Notes: a model not told the origin generated them from the sequence alone. Shown: positions 46,101-54,548, counted from the first letter of the stretch. The stretch is DNA of 64,000 nucleotides from Acidiflorens sp963841945 (GCA_963841945.1 CAWJFC010000029.1:231871-295870), one strand, 5' to 3'. Numbers and translations: made by a program.

Positions 46101-46880
46101 GGTATGCTGTTTGCCTACCAGGGTCGGTTCGGGGCGGCCATCAACTCGGAACAGGAAGCCCTCAAGACGTTCCGCGACGTCCAGGATAAGACGGCATGGA
46201 TGGCCCAGGTGCTGGGCGGAATGGCAGAGACCTTGATCCTGGCCGGACGTGGTGAGGAGGCGAAGGGCTATCTAGATGAGTCGCTTAGCCTCTCCCACGA
46301 ACTGAAAAGCGACGACATGGCAGCGGCTACCTTGGGATTCCAGGGCGACGCACACTTTTACAGTGGAGATCTCAAGTCTGCGCATGCGTCCTATGCGGAA
46401 GAACTTCGCGTCGCCGAACGAAGCAAAGATCCCAGCTCCATTTTGATCGCGAAAACCAACCTTGCGAAGGTTGAAATTCAGGAAAAACGTGTGCAAGAGG
46501 TCGCCTCCGATCTTCGCCAGTTGGTTCCCCAAGCCAACGACCTTGGCCTGAAATATACCGCGGTTGAATGCTCAATACTCATGGCGGAGGCCTTGTATCG
46601 GAATCGCGACCGATCATCTGCCCGGCGGGAACTCGAACGGGCCTTGCTGCTCTCAGACACGCTGGGAATGCAGCCCTTGAGTGCACGAGCACAATACCTA
46701 TTGGCAGGAATCTCACGAGATTCCGGTAACAGCGCTGAGGCGCAGGATCATTATCGCGAAGCTCTTCGGCTTCTGGTCGCCATGAAGAAAGACCCGGGGG
46801 CAGAAAAATTATTGCAGCGGTGGGATTTCAAAGCTATATACGACGAGTCCACCCGCGAGACACAACCGGGCAAAGGCTAG
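43137..46880 (+). CDS. Large Ser/Thr protein kinase with membrane helix and TPR array
   Basis: 1,247 residues. The first 115 residues are Pro/Gly/Ser/Thr-rich and carry two clear repeats of DPGxTIADxGxxP plus a third ATVVD, threonine motifs that suit autophosphorylation. The kinase domain starts near residue 128: GEGGMG (135-140), Lys157, HRDLKPQN (249-256), DFG (269-271), GTMEYMSPEQ. A membrane helix lies at about 407-428. Beyond it comes a CsgG/TolB-like region (SLAILPFQNASGDQKLNWLG, about 455-600), then about fifteen TPRs, including Rapsyn/LGN-type units (GDKRGLGDTLIDMGNFSDYR). It is transcribed alone, and is unlike the kinase at 24-27 kb in lacking a coupled sigma factor. All catalytic residues are present. 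Confidence 0.9.
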   Translation: MHDSKSGPDGNHVPKKPVGTGVGTRFPGESSTGGVPVPPGSSPPSNASGSEIDPGVTIADFGSTPDPGATIADTGAPDGSDATVVDARSPFPTGYSTRRPSPPPANWSSRGSGIQAVLQVGEVLAGRYEILQLLGEGGMGAVYKATDRELDRFVALKVIRPELASNPSILARFKQELLLAHQVTHRNVIRIYDLADAEGVKFITMEFVEGQDLRALIREKKKFSPEEAVEVIQQVCLALDAAHSVGVIHRDLKPQNIMQDNSGRILVMDFGLARTLEGDGMTQTGAIVGTMEYMSPEQALAKELDQRSDLFALGLILYEMLTGKTPFHAESALASLIKRTQERAVPVSDVDAQIPGALSGIVSKCLERDLAQRYQSASAILVDLNTWKDKRAAGTITFDARVKPWGQTIPWPLITGILTALVLAICGYMLRDRLFKSQGAAQAVVVHPVSLAILPFQNASGDQKLNWLGSSLADMLSTDVGQSAQLRTVSSTNLHQIFSDLRISSETALDPATIRRVAEFSNADRVVWGQYAKFGDQIRIDGTLLDLKTGGTVPLKIDAPSEKEIPGAIDQLAELIRQKLALPENVLKELKASSFQPTSQSIDALRDYNQGVSLQRDGRNLEAQKQFEAATQGDPKFALAFSRLAQIYSSLGYDSEAEQSAKKAVALSQDLPTAEKYLISAIELQVVKNYPEAIKAYETLASVLPGSSDVESALASLYQDSGDLAKARDHYQKLLTSNPKDVAATLDLGRIEIKSGNPQGSFDPLNRAFSLATQVDNQEQKATSLHLIAVAYRMLSKPQEVLNNEQQALKIWREIGQKRGLAFSLNEMAKAQASLGNNKDALPNFEEAMQIRREIGDKRGLGDTLIDMGNFSDYRGDHDQALKMYKEALDLERDLANEGMQAICLNNIGTVYSEKGQYEDSLTYYQQALQLREKAKVPQDIVEAVHNLGEIYADMGQYDKAIAYYLRALDLRRTMNDQRGAAIESYGLGMLFAYQGRFGAAINSEQEALKTFRDVQDKTAWMAQVLGGMAETLILAGRGEEAKGYLDESLSLSHELKSDDMAAATLGFQGDAHFYSGDLKSAHASYAEELRVAERSKDPSSILIAKTNLAKVEIQEKRVQEVASDLRQLVPQANDLGLKYTAVECSILMAEALYRNRDRSSARRELERALLLSDTLGMQPLSARAQYLLAGISRDSGNSAEAQDHYREALRLLVAMKKDPGAEKLLQRWDFKAIYDESTRETQPGKG

Positions 46881-47062
46881 GACAATCACCGGAGCTTTCG
46901 ATCGGTTGACCTTCTCTTCTTGGTGTCAAGTCGAAGATTCGCGGGATTCCTCCCGCTTTTTCACATTTCTTCTACGATCGCGGCCAACCTTCGGGCTCGT
47001 ATGCCAGGAACTTCGACGGAAGCACAGTGGCAAGATCGACGCAACTCGTCGTTATCAGAATG

Positions 47063-47091
47063 AAAAAAGGGGTGCCGCGAGGCGGCACCCC
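47063..47091 (-). terminator. Strong intrinsic terminator of the lectin gene
   Basis: Read on the minus strand, GGGGTGCCGC-CTC-GCGGCACCCC forms a perfect 10-bp stem followed by six Ts, 45 bases past the lectin stop codon. On the plus strand there is no T run, so it mainly serves the minus-strand gene. Confidence 0.9.
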
Positions 47092-47136
47092 TTCGTCACT
47101 ACTGCGAGGACTAGGCCCGGAGATTGCTTCATTCTC

Positions 47137-48936
47137 TCATTTGACGTTGTAGACCACGAAATCGACGTTCTGGTTGCCACCGGAGTCGATTCCGGTAACC
47201 GTGAACACGTGGAGCCCCTTGCTCGAGGTATCGACAGTGCCGGTGCAGGACAGCCCACTGCTGCCTTGCGTGCACGAGGCCTGCATGCCGGTTGCTTGCG
47301 TGCAAACTGCCGCCGTCAGATACGGACCTACTGAACTGGACGGAGGCTTCGAGGTGCTTGGATTGTTGCATGCATAGACTGCCGTGACTGCCTGGCCCTG
47401 GCTGTATGTAATTGGTTTCGGAGACGCAATAGTGATCCCCGGCCAGATCTCGCCCGGCGTGTCGTAGGTTGCTACCCAGCATGAACCGGTGCCTCCGCTT
47501 CCTCCTAAGGTCTTACCGCCAGGATCACCTGTAACGGAGAATGCCGAGATCTGGTTACTCACGAACAACGGTCCGCTCGACGGCGGAGTGCACGGGTGCA
47601 GAGGATTCGGACCGGCGCCCTTGAGCCATCCCGGGAACGGATTGAACAAGCCGATGAGCCCCGGGTAGAAGAAGTAGGGGTTGTCGTAAAACGAGAAACT
47701 GAAGTCGCTTCCTAAGGCGGCAAAGAAGGTCTGGTTATTGTTGCAGACTCCGCCGGGGGAATCGGGGCAGGTGAGCTCGAACATCACGGGCGCATCGATG
47801 CCCGTATTTTCGGCGTTTTGGTAGACGAAGCAGCGAGCGGGCCAGAAATTTTTGTCTACCAGTGCGTCGCAGGCGTTTGCGGTCGTCAGTATCGGCTGCA
47901 CTGTGATTACTGGTTGCGCGTAAGGAGCGGTAAGCTGCGCGTTGTAATTGTAGACGTTGTTTCCCGAAGCGTTTGGAAAGGTAAGATCGGTTGGCTGGTT
48001 TTGATTGATTACAGCCGTCTGAGATCCGGGCTGGAATGACCAGCTCTGAATGTCTTGGTTGTCGTCGGCGCCAAAGGTAGACCCGGTGAACCCGACCCAG
48101 GCGTTGCCATTGGTCAGGCCAATTGTTGTCAGGTTGAATACGACGCCACCGCTCGGATTCGAAGGAGTAGCGGGGAACAAATCGACGTTGTCGAGGATCA
48201 CATCGAGTAGTGTGCTGCCGGCACCCGAGTAGGTGATCGTCACAGTGTGGACATTGCCGTCCGCCAGGATGATGGGGTTCCCGAGTTGGGTAAGGTCATT
48301 AATCGCCAGGCGGCAACTCGGGTCTACGCTGTTTGCGCCGGTCCCACCGCAGTTTTGAATCGAAACGCTGCTGTCGCTCGGATCAACACCGTAATTAAAA
48401 AAAGTGTTGAATTCAACTGCCAAACTGTTCGTAATGCCCGTTTGAGGTCCGTACGGAGCCTGGCAAAACGCACTGGAGCCGAATCCGATCCCGCATCCCT
48501 CAGGACCGATGGCGGTAGTCGCCGAATTTTGGATCACGAACGCAATTCCGTCCCCCGGGCAGGGCTCTTCACCACAGGAAGTTCCGTTGGCTCCGGTTAG
48601 CTGAAATGTGAACGTTGTAGAGAAGGGCCCACTTACTGGCTGCTGAGTATTATACCAAGCGGACCCTGTCCATGCTTGCTGATTTGGAGTAAGCCGCAGA
48701 ACATTTGTGACACCGGAGGGCGGAGGTGGAACAGCCGGGTAGAAACCTGGGTACATTGTAGAGGGGGTATCATAATTTATCCCGTTCAACGTCAGACAGT
48801 TTTGGCCTGAGGTGAAATCCGGGAGATAGTTGGGGGAAGAAGGACAACTCTGAGCCGAAGCCACGGAGCTTCCGACTGCGATAACTACCATCATGATCGC
48901 AGTCGTTGTTAGCAACGTTGTATAGACTAGTTTCAT
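47137..48936 (-). CDS. Secreted L-type lectin domain protein
   Basis: 599 residues with a signal peptide (TTAIMMVVIAVGSSVASAQ). Residues about 45-305 look like an L-type (legume) lectin jelly roll: FSTTFTFQLTGANG, GDGIAFVIQNS, NSLAVEFNTFFNYG, DGNVHTVTITYSG, LLDVILDNVDLF and NAWVGFTGSTFG. The conserved Asp of GDGIAF and the acidic/Asn turn of VEFNTFFN suit metal and sugar binding. The C-terminal part (about 310-599) is Cys-rich (ten or more, likely disulfides) and ends in a small Ig-like module (GLHVFTVTGIDSGGNQNVDF). The start has AGGAG four bases upstream; a strong terminator follows. It probably binds extracellular glycans. Confidence 0.8.
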   Translation of the reverse strand: MKLVYTTLLTTTAIMMVVIAVGSSVASAQSCPSSPNYLPDFTSGQNCLTLNGINYDTPSTMYPGFYPAVPPPPSGVTNVLRLTPNQQAWTGSAWYNTQQPVSGPFSTTFTFQLTGANGTSCGEEPCPGDGIAFVIQNSATTAIGPEGCGIGFGSSAFCQAPYGPQTGITNSLAVEFNTFFNYGVDPSDSSVSIQNCGGTGANSVDPSCRLAINDLTQLGNPIILADGNVHTVTITYSGAGSTLLDVILDNVDLFPATPSNPSGGVVFNLTTIGLTNGNAWVGFTGSTFGADDNQDIQSWSFQPGSQTAVINQNQPTDLTFPNASGNNVYNYNAQLTAPYAQPVITVQPILTTANACDALVDKNFWPARCFVYQNAENTGIDAPVMFELTCPDSPGGVCNNNQTFFAALGSDFSFSFYDNPYFFYPGLIGLFNPFPGWLKGAGPNPLHPCTPPSSGPLFVSNQISAFSVTGDPGGKTLGGSGGTGSCWVATYDTPGEIWPGITIASPKPITYSQGQAVTAVYACNNPSTSKPPSSSVGPYLTAAVCTQATGMQASCTQGSSGLSCTGTVDTSSKGLHVFTVTGIDSGGNQNVDFVVYNVK

Positions 48937-49364
48937 AACTCTCCTGTCAACCTCTATTTCGCTTCAGTTTTTCGTGCGCTTTGACTCGAGTTATCACCCG
49001 AACTCACTCCGGACTGCGTGACACACGCAGCCCTACCCCGAGCATCATGAAATTGGAAAACTAACGACGGCCAAACGTGTAACAGTTCAGGGGGAACCGT
49101 GATCCGCGGGGGAATCGGCGCTGGCACAAATGCCGAGGAGCGGTCACACAATCGATCAACTTTGCTATCAATTGGCCCAACTGTCAACTGAATTCAGGAG
49201 CAAATCCGCGACCATCTGGAAGTGAAAATCATTGCACTTGTAATTCACTATTTTGCGATCAGACCGCGCTTTACAAAACTCGAAAAGTCTGTCCGATCAA
49301 GATTCTTGGACTGCTTTGACCACTTCGGGAGATTCCGCACAGCGGGATCCGCCTCCCGCAGAAC

Positions 49365-49510
49365 CCCTGTGCAACCTGCCCCTTCATTGCGCTCTGCCTC
49401 GACCCGCCATTCCGCAGCCAGTTGGGGGATGATTCAGAGGAAAACCTGATCACCCTCTGCACCGTTTGCCATTCCAGAATGCATGGGATCACATGCACTC
49501 AGGACCGGCA
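49365..49510 (+). pseudogene. HNH endonuclease C-terminal fragment
   Basis: In one frame, FRSQLGDDSEENLITLCTVC then HSRMHGIT: the end of the same small HNH nuclease seen at 41.5 kb, with the LCxxCH intact. The upstream half is scrambled. It lies in the gap between the lectin and FemAB-like genes; 48937-49364 holds no other recognisable feature. Confidence 0.6.
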
Positions 49511-49536
49511 TGGATAAACCCGGGACTAATTGGTGA

Positions 49537-50577
49537 TCAACCTACGTGCCGGTACAGAAGTCGCCCCACGGTTGACAGTGCGGCCCCAGATGCAAAACTG
49601 AAGATCTTCTTGGCAGCCTTGAGTTCCCACTCGGTTGAAGTGGAGAGCATGACAGCCGGATATCGCCAATACTTCAGCGTTGCGCGCTCAGCGCCCCAAT
49701 GTTCTTTGAATGTAACTAGTCCGGGACTCTCAAGATCGGAGCGGCCCATGTCTAACTCCGCAAGTCCGGATCTCTTCGCTTCCTGAATTGTCTTCCAGAA
49801 GAGGAATGCCATTCCGCCGAGCTTGTGAAACTTCGCATCCGAGCAGCCGTACTTGTACGTCATTGACTGTTTATAGGCGAGCGTGAGCATCCCTGCGATC
49901 GGAACTCCGTCCTTGGAAGCAATCCTGATTTTCAGCCGTTCTCCGACGCAATCACTTAAGTTCTGAAACCATGTGATCGGTTGCGGCGGGAGACAATGGC
50001 GCTGCTGAGTCAGAATCAGCAGTTTGTGGAATTGGCGAATCAGCCTGTCCGAGCGGCCTTCCGTGTATTCGAGCCGCTCACGAATAGCCCGCCGAATCTT
50101 TCTCTGCACACAGCTCTTATGGAAGCCGTGGAAAAGCGTGTCGATTTCGGCGTCCAGCAGAAGCTTGTGCCAATAGAAGACGCTACTCTCCTGGAACATC
50201 GGATCCACAGTTCCATTGACCACGGGCCGGATCTCGACGTACTCACAGCTTTCCTTGTCGACCCGCTCTCGCAGATGCGAGAGGAGCGAGTCCAAGTCGT
50301 CGGTTTCGCTTACAAGAAGCGCGGCGTGATCCGAGAAAGGAACGGAAACCAATCTGCGGCCTGTAAGCCAGCTATTGACACGGCAGAATACCTGTCCATT
50401 GAGCAATTCCCTGCCTGGCGCGGACGTTGTAAAGACGACTGGTTCGTAGTCATAGGTTCGCCGCAATGCTTCCAGCCATTCCGGCGTATGAAACACCGAT
50501 GCATCGGGGTGACGCTCCAGAAAACGCGACCAGCGCGCGTCTTTGCACGGATCTGTTTCGTAGAGATTCACGGTCAA
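49537..50577 (-). CDS. FemAB-like (GNAT-fold, Acetyltransf_6) transferase
   Basis: 346 residues, no signal peptide. The N-terminus WSRFLERHPDASVFHTPEWL and the C-terminal core MLTLAYKQSMTYKYGCSDAK, FHKLGGMAFLFWKTIQEAKR, ELDMGRSDLESPGLVTFKEH and WGAERATLKYWRYP are diagnostic of the FemAB-related family common in exopolysaccharide and exosortase loci. Classical Fem enzymes add amino acids from aminoacyl-tRNA; the donor used by this subfamily is not established. The only available starts are TTG 50577 or GTG 50571, without a clear ribosome site. A tRNA-Gly gene ends just 26 bases upstream on the same strand, so the two are probably on one transcript. This is the last gene of the 49.5-64 kb glycan cluster. 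Confidence 0.85.
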   Translation of the reverse strand: MTVNLYETDPCKDARWSRFLERHPDASVFHTPEWLEALRRTYDYEPVVFTTSAPGRELLNGQVFCRVNSWLTGRRLVSVPFSDHAALLVSETDDLDSLLSHLRERVDKESCEYVEIRPVVNGTVDPMFQESSVFYWHKLLLDAEIDTLFHGFHKSCVQRKIRRAIRERLEYTEGRSDRLIRQFHKLLILTQQRHCLPPQPITWFQNLSDCVGERLKIRIASKDGVPIAGMLTLAYKQSMTYKYGCSDAKFHKLGGMAFLFWKTIQEAKRSGLAELDMGRSDLESPGLVTFKEHWGAERATLKYWRYPAVMLSTSTEWELKAAKKIFSFASGAALSTVGRLLYRHVG

Positions 50578-50603
50578 TGTGCAGACATCAAATTAGACAG
50601 AAT

Positions 50604-50678
50604 TGGAGCGGGAGGGGAGGCTTGAACGGCCATCTCCGGGCTGGAAACCCGGCGCATTACCAGTTATGCTACTCCCGC
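50604..50678 (-). tRNA. tRNA-Gly (anticodon UCC) with encoded CCA and a mispaired T stem
   Basis: The cloverleaf folds as acceptor GCGGGAG/CTCCCGC (7 pairs), D arm GCAT/ATGC with GG in the loop, anticodon arm CCGGG/CCCGG with loop TTTCCAG (anticodon TCC, 50643-50645), a 4-base variable loop, a T arm with loop TTCAAGC, discriminator T, and CCA encoded (50604-50606). The T stem GGCCG/CTCCC pairs at only three of five positions: 51-63 is C-C and 52-62 is C-U. It lies between the ATP-grasp and FemAB-like genes on the same strand. A possible -10 (TTATAT) ends nine bases before the 5' end. Identity is secure; whether it serves translation is open. Confidence 0.92.
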
Positions 50679-50766
50679 TCAGGCCCGATATAAGGAGTTT
50701 TACATACAATCTCTTTTACTCAACTGGCACGATCAGGCTATAGCTTCCATGCCGAAATCTTCACTT

Positions 50767-51987
50767 TTAGAAACCTCTTTTGATTGCCAGGTATGGCACA
50801 AGAAGGACTTCGGCAAGACCCGGCAACAAGTCCTTGAGATTGAAAACAGCCTCCACATTGCAACGCTTCAGCGTACTAAAGTAACTCTTCAGATCTAGTT
50901 CTCTCGCAAGGAGGGCCATAAAAGCCGCGGGGATATCCGTTGTGGTGCGCATCCAGCCAATGCCTGGCTGTCCTTTACAATGCGCCACTGGGAGGCCAAC
51001 CTGATCGGCATAGAGCATATAGCTGAAATCCACGCCGGCCCTGGGCCCGAGACTGTGGTAGCCCCAGGTCCGTGCATTGACATCAAGCAGCTTATATTGA
51101 CCGTCCCGCGGGTCGAGCTTGTACTCAATCTCAACTAGACCGTAGTAATTGATTGCCCTTAAGAAACGCTCAGACAAGTCTTCGAGAATAGGCAGGTCGA
51201 CCGTCTCCACGTACGTACTAGCCCGTCCAAATTCGAGCGGATGTTGGCGCCAGCGTCGAGCCACCATTTTCCCGATTGCCTCGCCGTCCCGAAAGAACGC
51301 GCAATACGCAAATTGCTGCGCGCCCGATCCGGGAATTAACTCCTGCACCATGATTTCACCAGGACCAGCCAAGTCCGATGCTTTATGAAATAGCCTCTTC
51401 AACTCCAAGTGACTATCCGCTCGCCACGCTTTCGCCTTTGTGGCGTAGATGAAATGTTCTTTGATGGCCGGCTTGATTACAAATGGAGGCCTGCAGGTGT
51501 CAAGGTCACTCAACTGCTCAGCATTCTCAATGTAATGCGTGGCAGGTGTAGGAATGCTGAGTTCTTTTGCGAGTTGATACGTGTTGCGTTTGTCCCATGC
51601 CCACTTAACACTCTCCCACTCGGGAGTTGGTACTCGAAACCACTCGCCTAGCAACACGCGGTTGCGCGAGAATGCCGCCACCAGTTCTTCGCGCGTCGGA
51701 TAAAGAACCCAACCTAGTAGGTTGAGCCTCTTCCCGATACCGATCAATTCCTCTACGGCCGCCCGCTCGTCTCGGAGATTCGTCACCTTCACATGGTGAG
51801 TCGAGTAACGAGAAAACCTTGAGATTGAGTATTCGTCGTCGACAACACAGACAGGTATTCCGCGGCTGCCCAGGCTACGCACGATGCCCAGTCCCTGGTA
51901 ATCTCCGCCGACAACTACAGCCCCGACGGAACCGTTTGGGAAATTAGCGGGGACATTGAGTGATGGATTGGTTAAAGCGGCGCTCAT
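50767..51987 (-). CDS. ATP-grasp carboxylate-amine ligase
   Basis: 406 residues. The N-terminal part (AVVVGGDYQGLGIVRSLGSR) is the pre-ATP-grasp fold. The ATP-grasp domain follows with PPFVIKPAIKEHF (lysine, about 170), VQELIPGSG, and the metal-binding end YKLLDVNARTWGYHS. Enzymes of this type activate a carboxylate with ATP and join it to an amine. Its ATG overlaps the TAA of the upstream FAD oxidoreductase by one base, so both are translated together. In a glycan locus it could attach an amino acid or similar acid to an amino sugar or peptide; the substrates are unknown. Confidence 0.85.
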   Translation of the reverse strand: MSAALTNPSLNVPANFPNGSVGAVVVGGDYQGLGIVRSLGSRGIPVCVVDDEYSISRFSRYSTHHVKVTNLRDERAAVEELIGIGKRLNLLGWVLYPTREELVAAFSRNRVLLGEWFRVPTPEWESVKWAWDKRNTYQLAKELSIPTPATHYIENAEQLSDLDTCRPPFVIKPAIKEHFIYATKAKAWRADSHLELKRLFHKASDLAGPGEIMVQELIPGSGAQQFAYCAFFRDGEAIGKMVARRWRQHPLEFGRASTYVETVDLPILEDLSERFLRAINYYGLVEIEYKLDPRDGQYKLLDVNARTWGYHSLGPRAGVDFSYMLYADQVGLPVAHCKGQPGIGWMRTTTDIPAAFMALLARELDLKSYFSTLKRCNVEAVFNLKDLLPGLAEVLLVPYLAIKRGF

Positions 51988-53180
51988 TAGAATCCGCTAT
52001 GTCTGTGAGGAGCGATTGATCGGATGAGTTCGTTTGAAGCGAACTCCGTTCCCGAGACAAAACCAAGCAGCGGCCCGAAGCTCCACGCCGCGGGCTTACC
52101 AACAAAATGCAATCCAGGAATCGAACTTTCTAATCCGGGTTTGAGTACAGGAAAACCATCTGCGGTTTTCAGTTGTTTCAAGATCGCCGGCGAAAGAAAC
52201 TCGTAACGTGAGATATCAACTCGAAATCCGGTTGCAAGAAGCGCGTGATCGACGAGTCTTTCCGTACCGTCGTCCAGCTTCAGTCGAAGCTGGCTGGTCG
52301 TCGGCTCAGCATGAATGACCTTGCGTCCCAGTGTGATGGGTACCCCCGTAAGTCGAGGTCGCAGCCAGCCCGAACCCGCCGGTCGAATTGACCGATATGC
52401 GATCCGATTCTGTAGTGTCCTGGGTAGCTGTCGAAAGAGATATGGCATTGCAACCAGACGACTGAGGCCGGCTGGACCGACATCCCGATCCGAATACAAC
52501 ACTTTGGAAACCAAACCCAGATGATGCAGGCGAGGGTGCACCCCGACCCAATTAAGCGAGTTGCAGCGCGCGATCACTTCAACTTCGGCACCGGTCTCCT
52601 TGCAAAGAGCCGCCGACTCAAGGGCGCTCTGTCCCGCGCCGATGACAACGATCTTCTGCCGATTGAACTTTGCAAGGTCGTTATGTTCGCTGGAATGCGA
52701 CGCCAGCGCGGAAGGAATGTTCTTAAATTCGGAAGGACGAGTGGCGAAGCCGCCAATTCCAGCGGCGACCACGACACGCTTTGATGTGAGCGACGCGCCA
52801 TCGTCCAGAACCAAACGCAGGCCCCTGTCAGTTGTTTCGACACTTCGCACACTGCGAGTTTCCAAGTCTGGGACCGCTTGCCGCTGGAACCACTGACCAT
52901 AGGCAAGAAAGCGACTGAGTGGAATTGGCTTGGGTACGTGGTTGCCATTTTGACGACAGTAGGCGTCGAGGGTTAACTTGTGCTCGGGGTCAGCAATGTG
53001 CGAAGCAGCCCAATTCGATCGAAGACACATGCCGGTGGGCATCTGGTTTTGCCAGAAGGACATGGTCGCACCGAATACCTGCGTTTCAACACCAGCTGCC
53101 CGGAGATAGGCCGCCGCTGAAAGTCCATAGGGACCAGCACCTATAATCGCTACGTTACAATCCGCCGAAAAACCACTCAT
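51987..53180 (-). CDS. FAD/NAD(P)-dependent oxidoreductase, flavin monooxygenase-like
   Basis: 397 residues. The FAD Rossmann motif is at the N-terminus (VAIIGAGPYGLSAAAYL) and a second dinucleotide motif at about 172 (KIVVIGAGQSALESAALCKE), with the LLATGFRVDIS segment typical of flavin-containing monooxygenases and lysine/ornithine N-hydroxylases. This predicts NADPH-dependent hydroxylation or oxidation of a small molecule or sugar amine. It starts 18 bases after the deacetylase-like gene and overlaps the ATP-grasp gene by one base. Such a pair (oxidoreductase plus ATP-grasp) inside a glycan cluster suggests tailoring of an unusual substituent. Confidence 0.85.
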   Translation of the reverse strand: MSGFSADCNVAIIGAGPYGLSAAAYLRAAGVETQVFGATMSFWQNQMPTGMCLRSNWAASHIADPEHKLTLDAYCRQNGNHVPKPIPLSRFLAYGQWFQRQAVPDLETRSVRSVETTDRGLRLVLDDGASLTSKRVVVAAGIGGFATRPSEFKNIPSALASHSSEHNDLAKFNRQKIVVIGAGQSALESAALCKETGAEVEVIARCNSLNWVGVHPRLHHLGLVSKVLYSDRDVGPAGLSRLVAMPYLFRQLPRTLQNRIAYRSIRPAGSGWLRPRLTGVPITLGRKVIHAEPTTSQLRLKLDDGTERLVDHALLATGFRVDISRYEFLSPAILKQLKTADGFPVLKPGLESSIPGLHFVGKPAAWSFGPLLGFVSGTEFASNELIRSIAPHRHSGF

Positions 53181-53198
53181 GAATGAGGCCTCGAGTCG

Positions 53199-54548
53199 CT
53201 AAGTACTCTTAATTGGCAAATCCAACGTCACCGCCAATTTCCCATCTGCTTCCCGGGCGAAAGCCAGGACAGCACGTTCTTTGCCTTCTCCTTCGATCTT
53301 CCAGCCGTCCCCGTCTCTTACCAATTGCATCTGTGCCCGCTGCCGCCACCAGTGATTCACTTCGCCGGGGGTCGTGATCCAGACTCTGCTACGGTCCCTT
53401 AAACCAACCAAGAGATTGAGTAACCCTTCAAACACTCGGTGCTCGCGGGCTCCCATGACGTAATCCGGGTGGATTACGAAGCTCATCAGCCCATGCTTTT
53501 CCATTATCAGTTGAATCTGTTGCTCCCACAGATTTGTGGAATAGTCGTTGAGGATATTGAAGAGCGTGTAGTCCTGGGTGGCAGTGACCGGTAGTTCGAC
53601 AAGATTACCGATGAAATATGGCATGACGGTACAGCAGCCACCCCGTTGAGGATCGAGGTGTGCAACATTTGGGACTGACATGTCATACTCGAACTCAAGT
53701 GCGTCATACCAGACCTGCTTGCGATAAAGTACGCCGGCGCGGAATCCCTTCGCCCTGAAATCCCTGCCGTAGGCGTTGATCCTGGCGGCACGTTCCAGAA
53801 ACTGCTTACGCGACTTGTACAAATGCCCATCGTGATTCAGGTCGTGCACTACGACTTCGAATGCCCTATCCCGAATCAGAGACAAAAAAACATCGTCCAC
53901 GTGATAACGCTCTTCCGGAATGACCTGGAACGATGCCTTGATGCCAAAGGAGTCGTCAATATCCATTAATGTCTGGCAATAGTTCCGCCCAGCCTCCGTT
54001 TCCACGTCGTGCGTCATGATGGCGCAGGCCGAGGCACTGTCAGGCCAAAACCAGATAAAAGGAATTTCTTTGGCTCCGCTGGCCCGAAGTGAGAGCAAAA
54101 GCAACCGCGCGAAGAGGGTGTCCGCTGACGCGTCGATCGGCCAGCGAGGGAAAGGAATCTTCTTCCACCCGCGCAGATAGACTTGCTGAAGGTGCCTTCG
54201 TACACTGACCGGGAGAAGCGGGCGGAGCCAATAGTAGATTTCCGCGATGCTCGCCAAAGCGCTGTCTTGCCGCCAATCGTCCACATACTTTTCACAGCGC
54301 AGGTTGTCGATGATCGCCGATGGGTCGAACGGAAGATAGATCCTCCCCGCCTCAACGGAGACGTCTTCCGATGCGTCATACAAGTCGCCGGCCGGAGATT
54401 TCACCAGTGGGCGTTTCCCGAATGCGCCGTAGCAGATGACATCTTGTCCGTATCGAAAGTAAGTACTATCGCCCGCGGGATCGGATGGCGAGATGAACTG
54501 AGCATACTCCTCAGGACAGCGATAGTATTCCAGTAAGTGATTATTCAT
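53199..54548 (-). CDS. Polysaccharide-deacetylase-fold protein, atypical long form
   Basis: 449 residues. The catalytic NodB-like elements lie in the middle: Asp181 in IMTHDVETEAGRNY (replacing TFDDG) and His235/His239/His242 in VVVHDLNHDGHLY. A further landmark is IHPDYVMG near residue 355. About 170 N-terminal residues of unknown fold precede the domain. The C-terminal 60 residues (EVNHWWRQRAQM and beyond) form a beta-rich tail. There is no signal peptide, so a cytosolic substrate such as a lipid- or nucleotide-linked sugar is likelier than a polymer. It lies 18 bases before the oxidoreductase gene. The family relation is clear; the activity is inferred. Confidence 0.75.
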   Translation of the reverse strand: MNNHLLEYYRCPEEYAQFISPSDPAGDSTYFRYGQDVICYGAFGKRPLVKSPAGDLYDASEDVSVEAGRIYLPFDPSAIIDNLRCEKYVDDWRQDSALASIAEIYYWLRPLLPVSVRRHLQQVYLRGWKKIPFPRWPIDASADTLFARLLLLSLRASGAKEIPFIWFWPDSASACAIMTHDVETEAGRNYCQTLMDIDDSFGIKASFQVIPEERYHVDDVFLSLIRDRAFEVVVHDLNHDGHLYKSRKQFLERAARINAYGRDFRAKGFRAGVLYRKQVWYDALEFEYDMSVPNVAHLDPQRGGCCTVMPYFIGNLVELPVTATQDYTLFNILNDYSTNLWEQQIQLIMEKHGLMSFVIHPDYVMGAREHRVFEGLLNLLVGLRDRSRVWITTPGEVNHWWRQRAQMQLVRDGDGWKIEGEGKERAVLAFAREADGKLAVTLDLPIKST

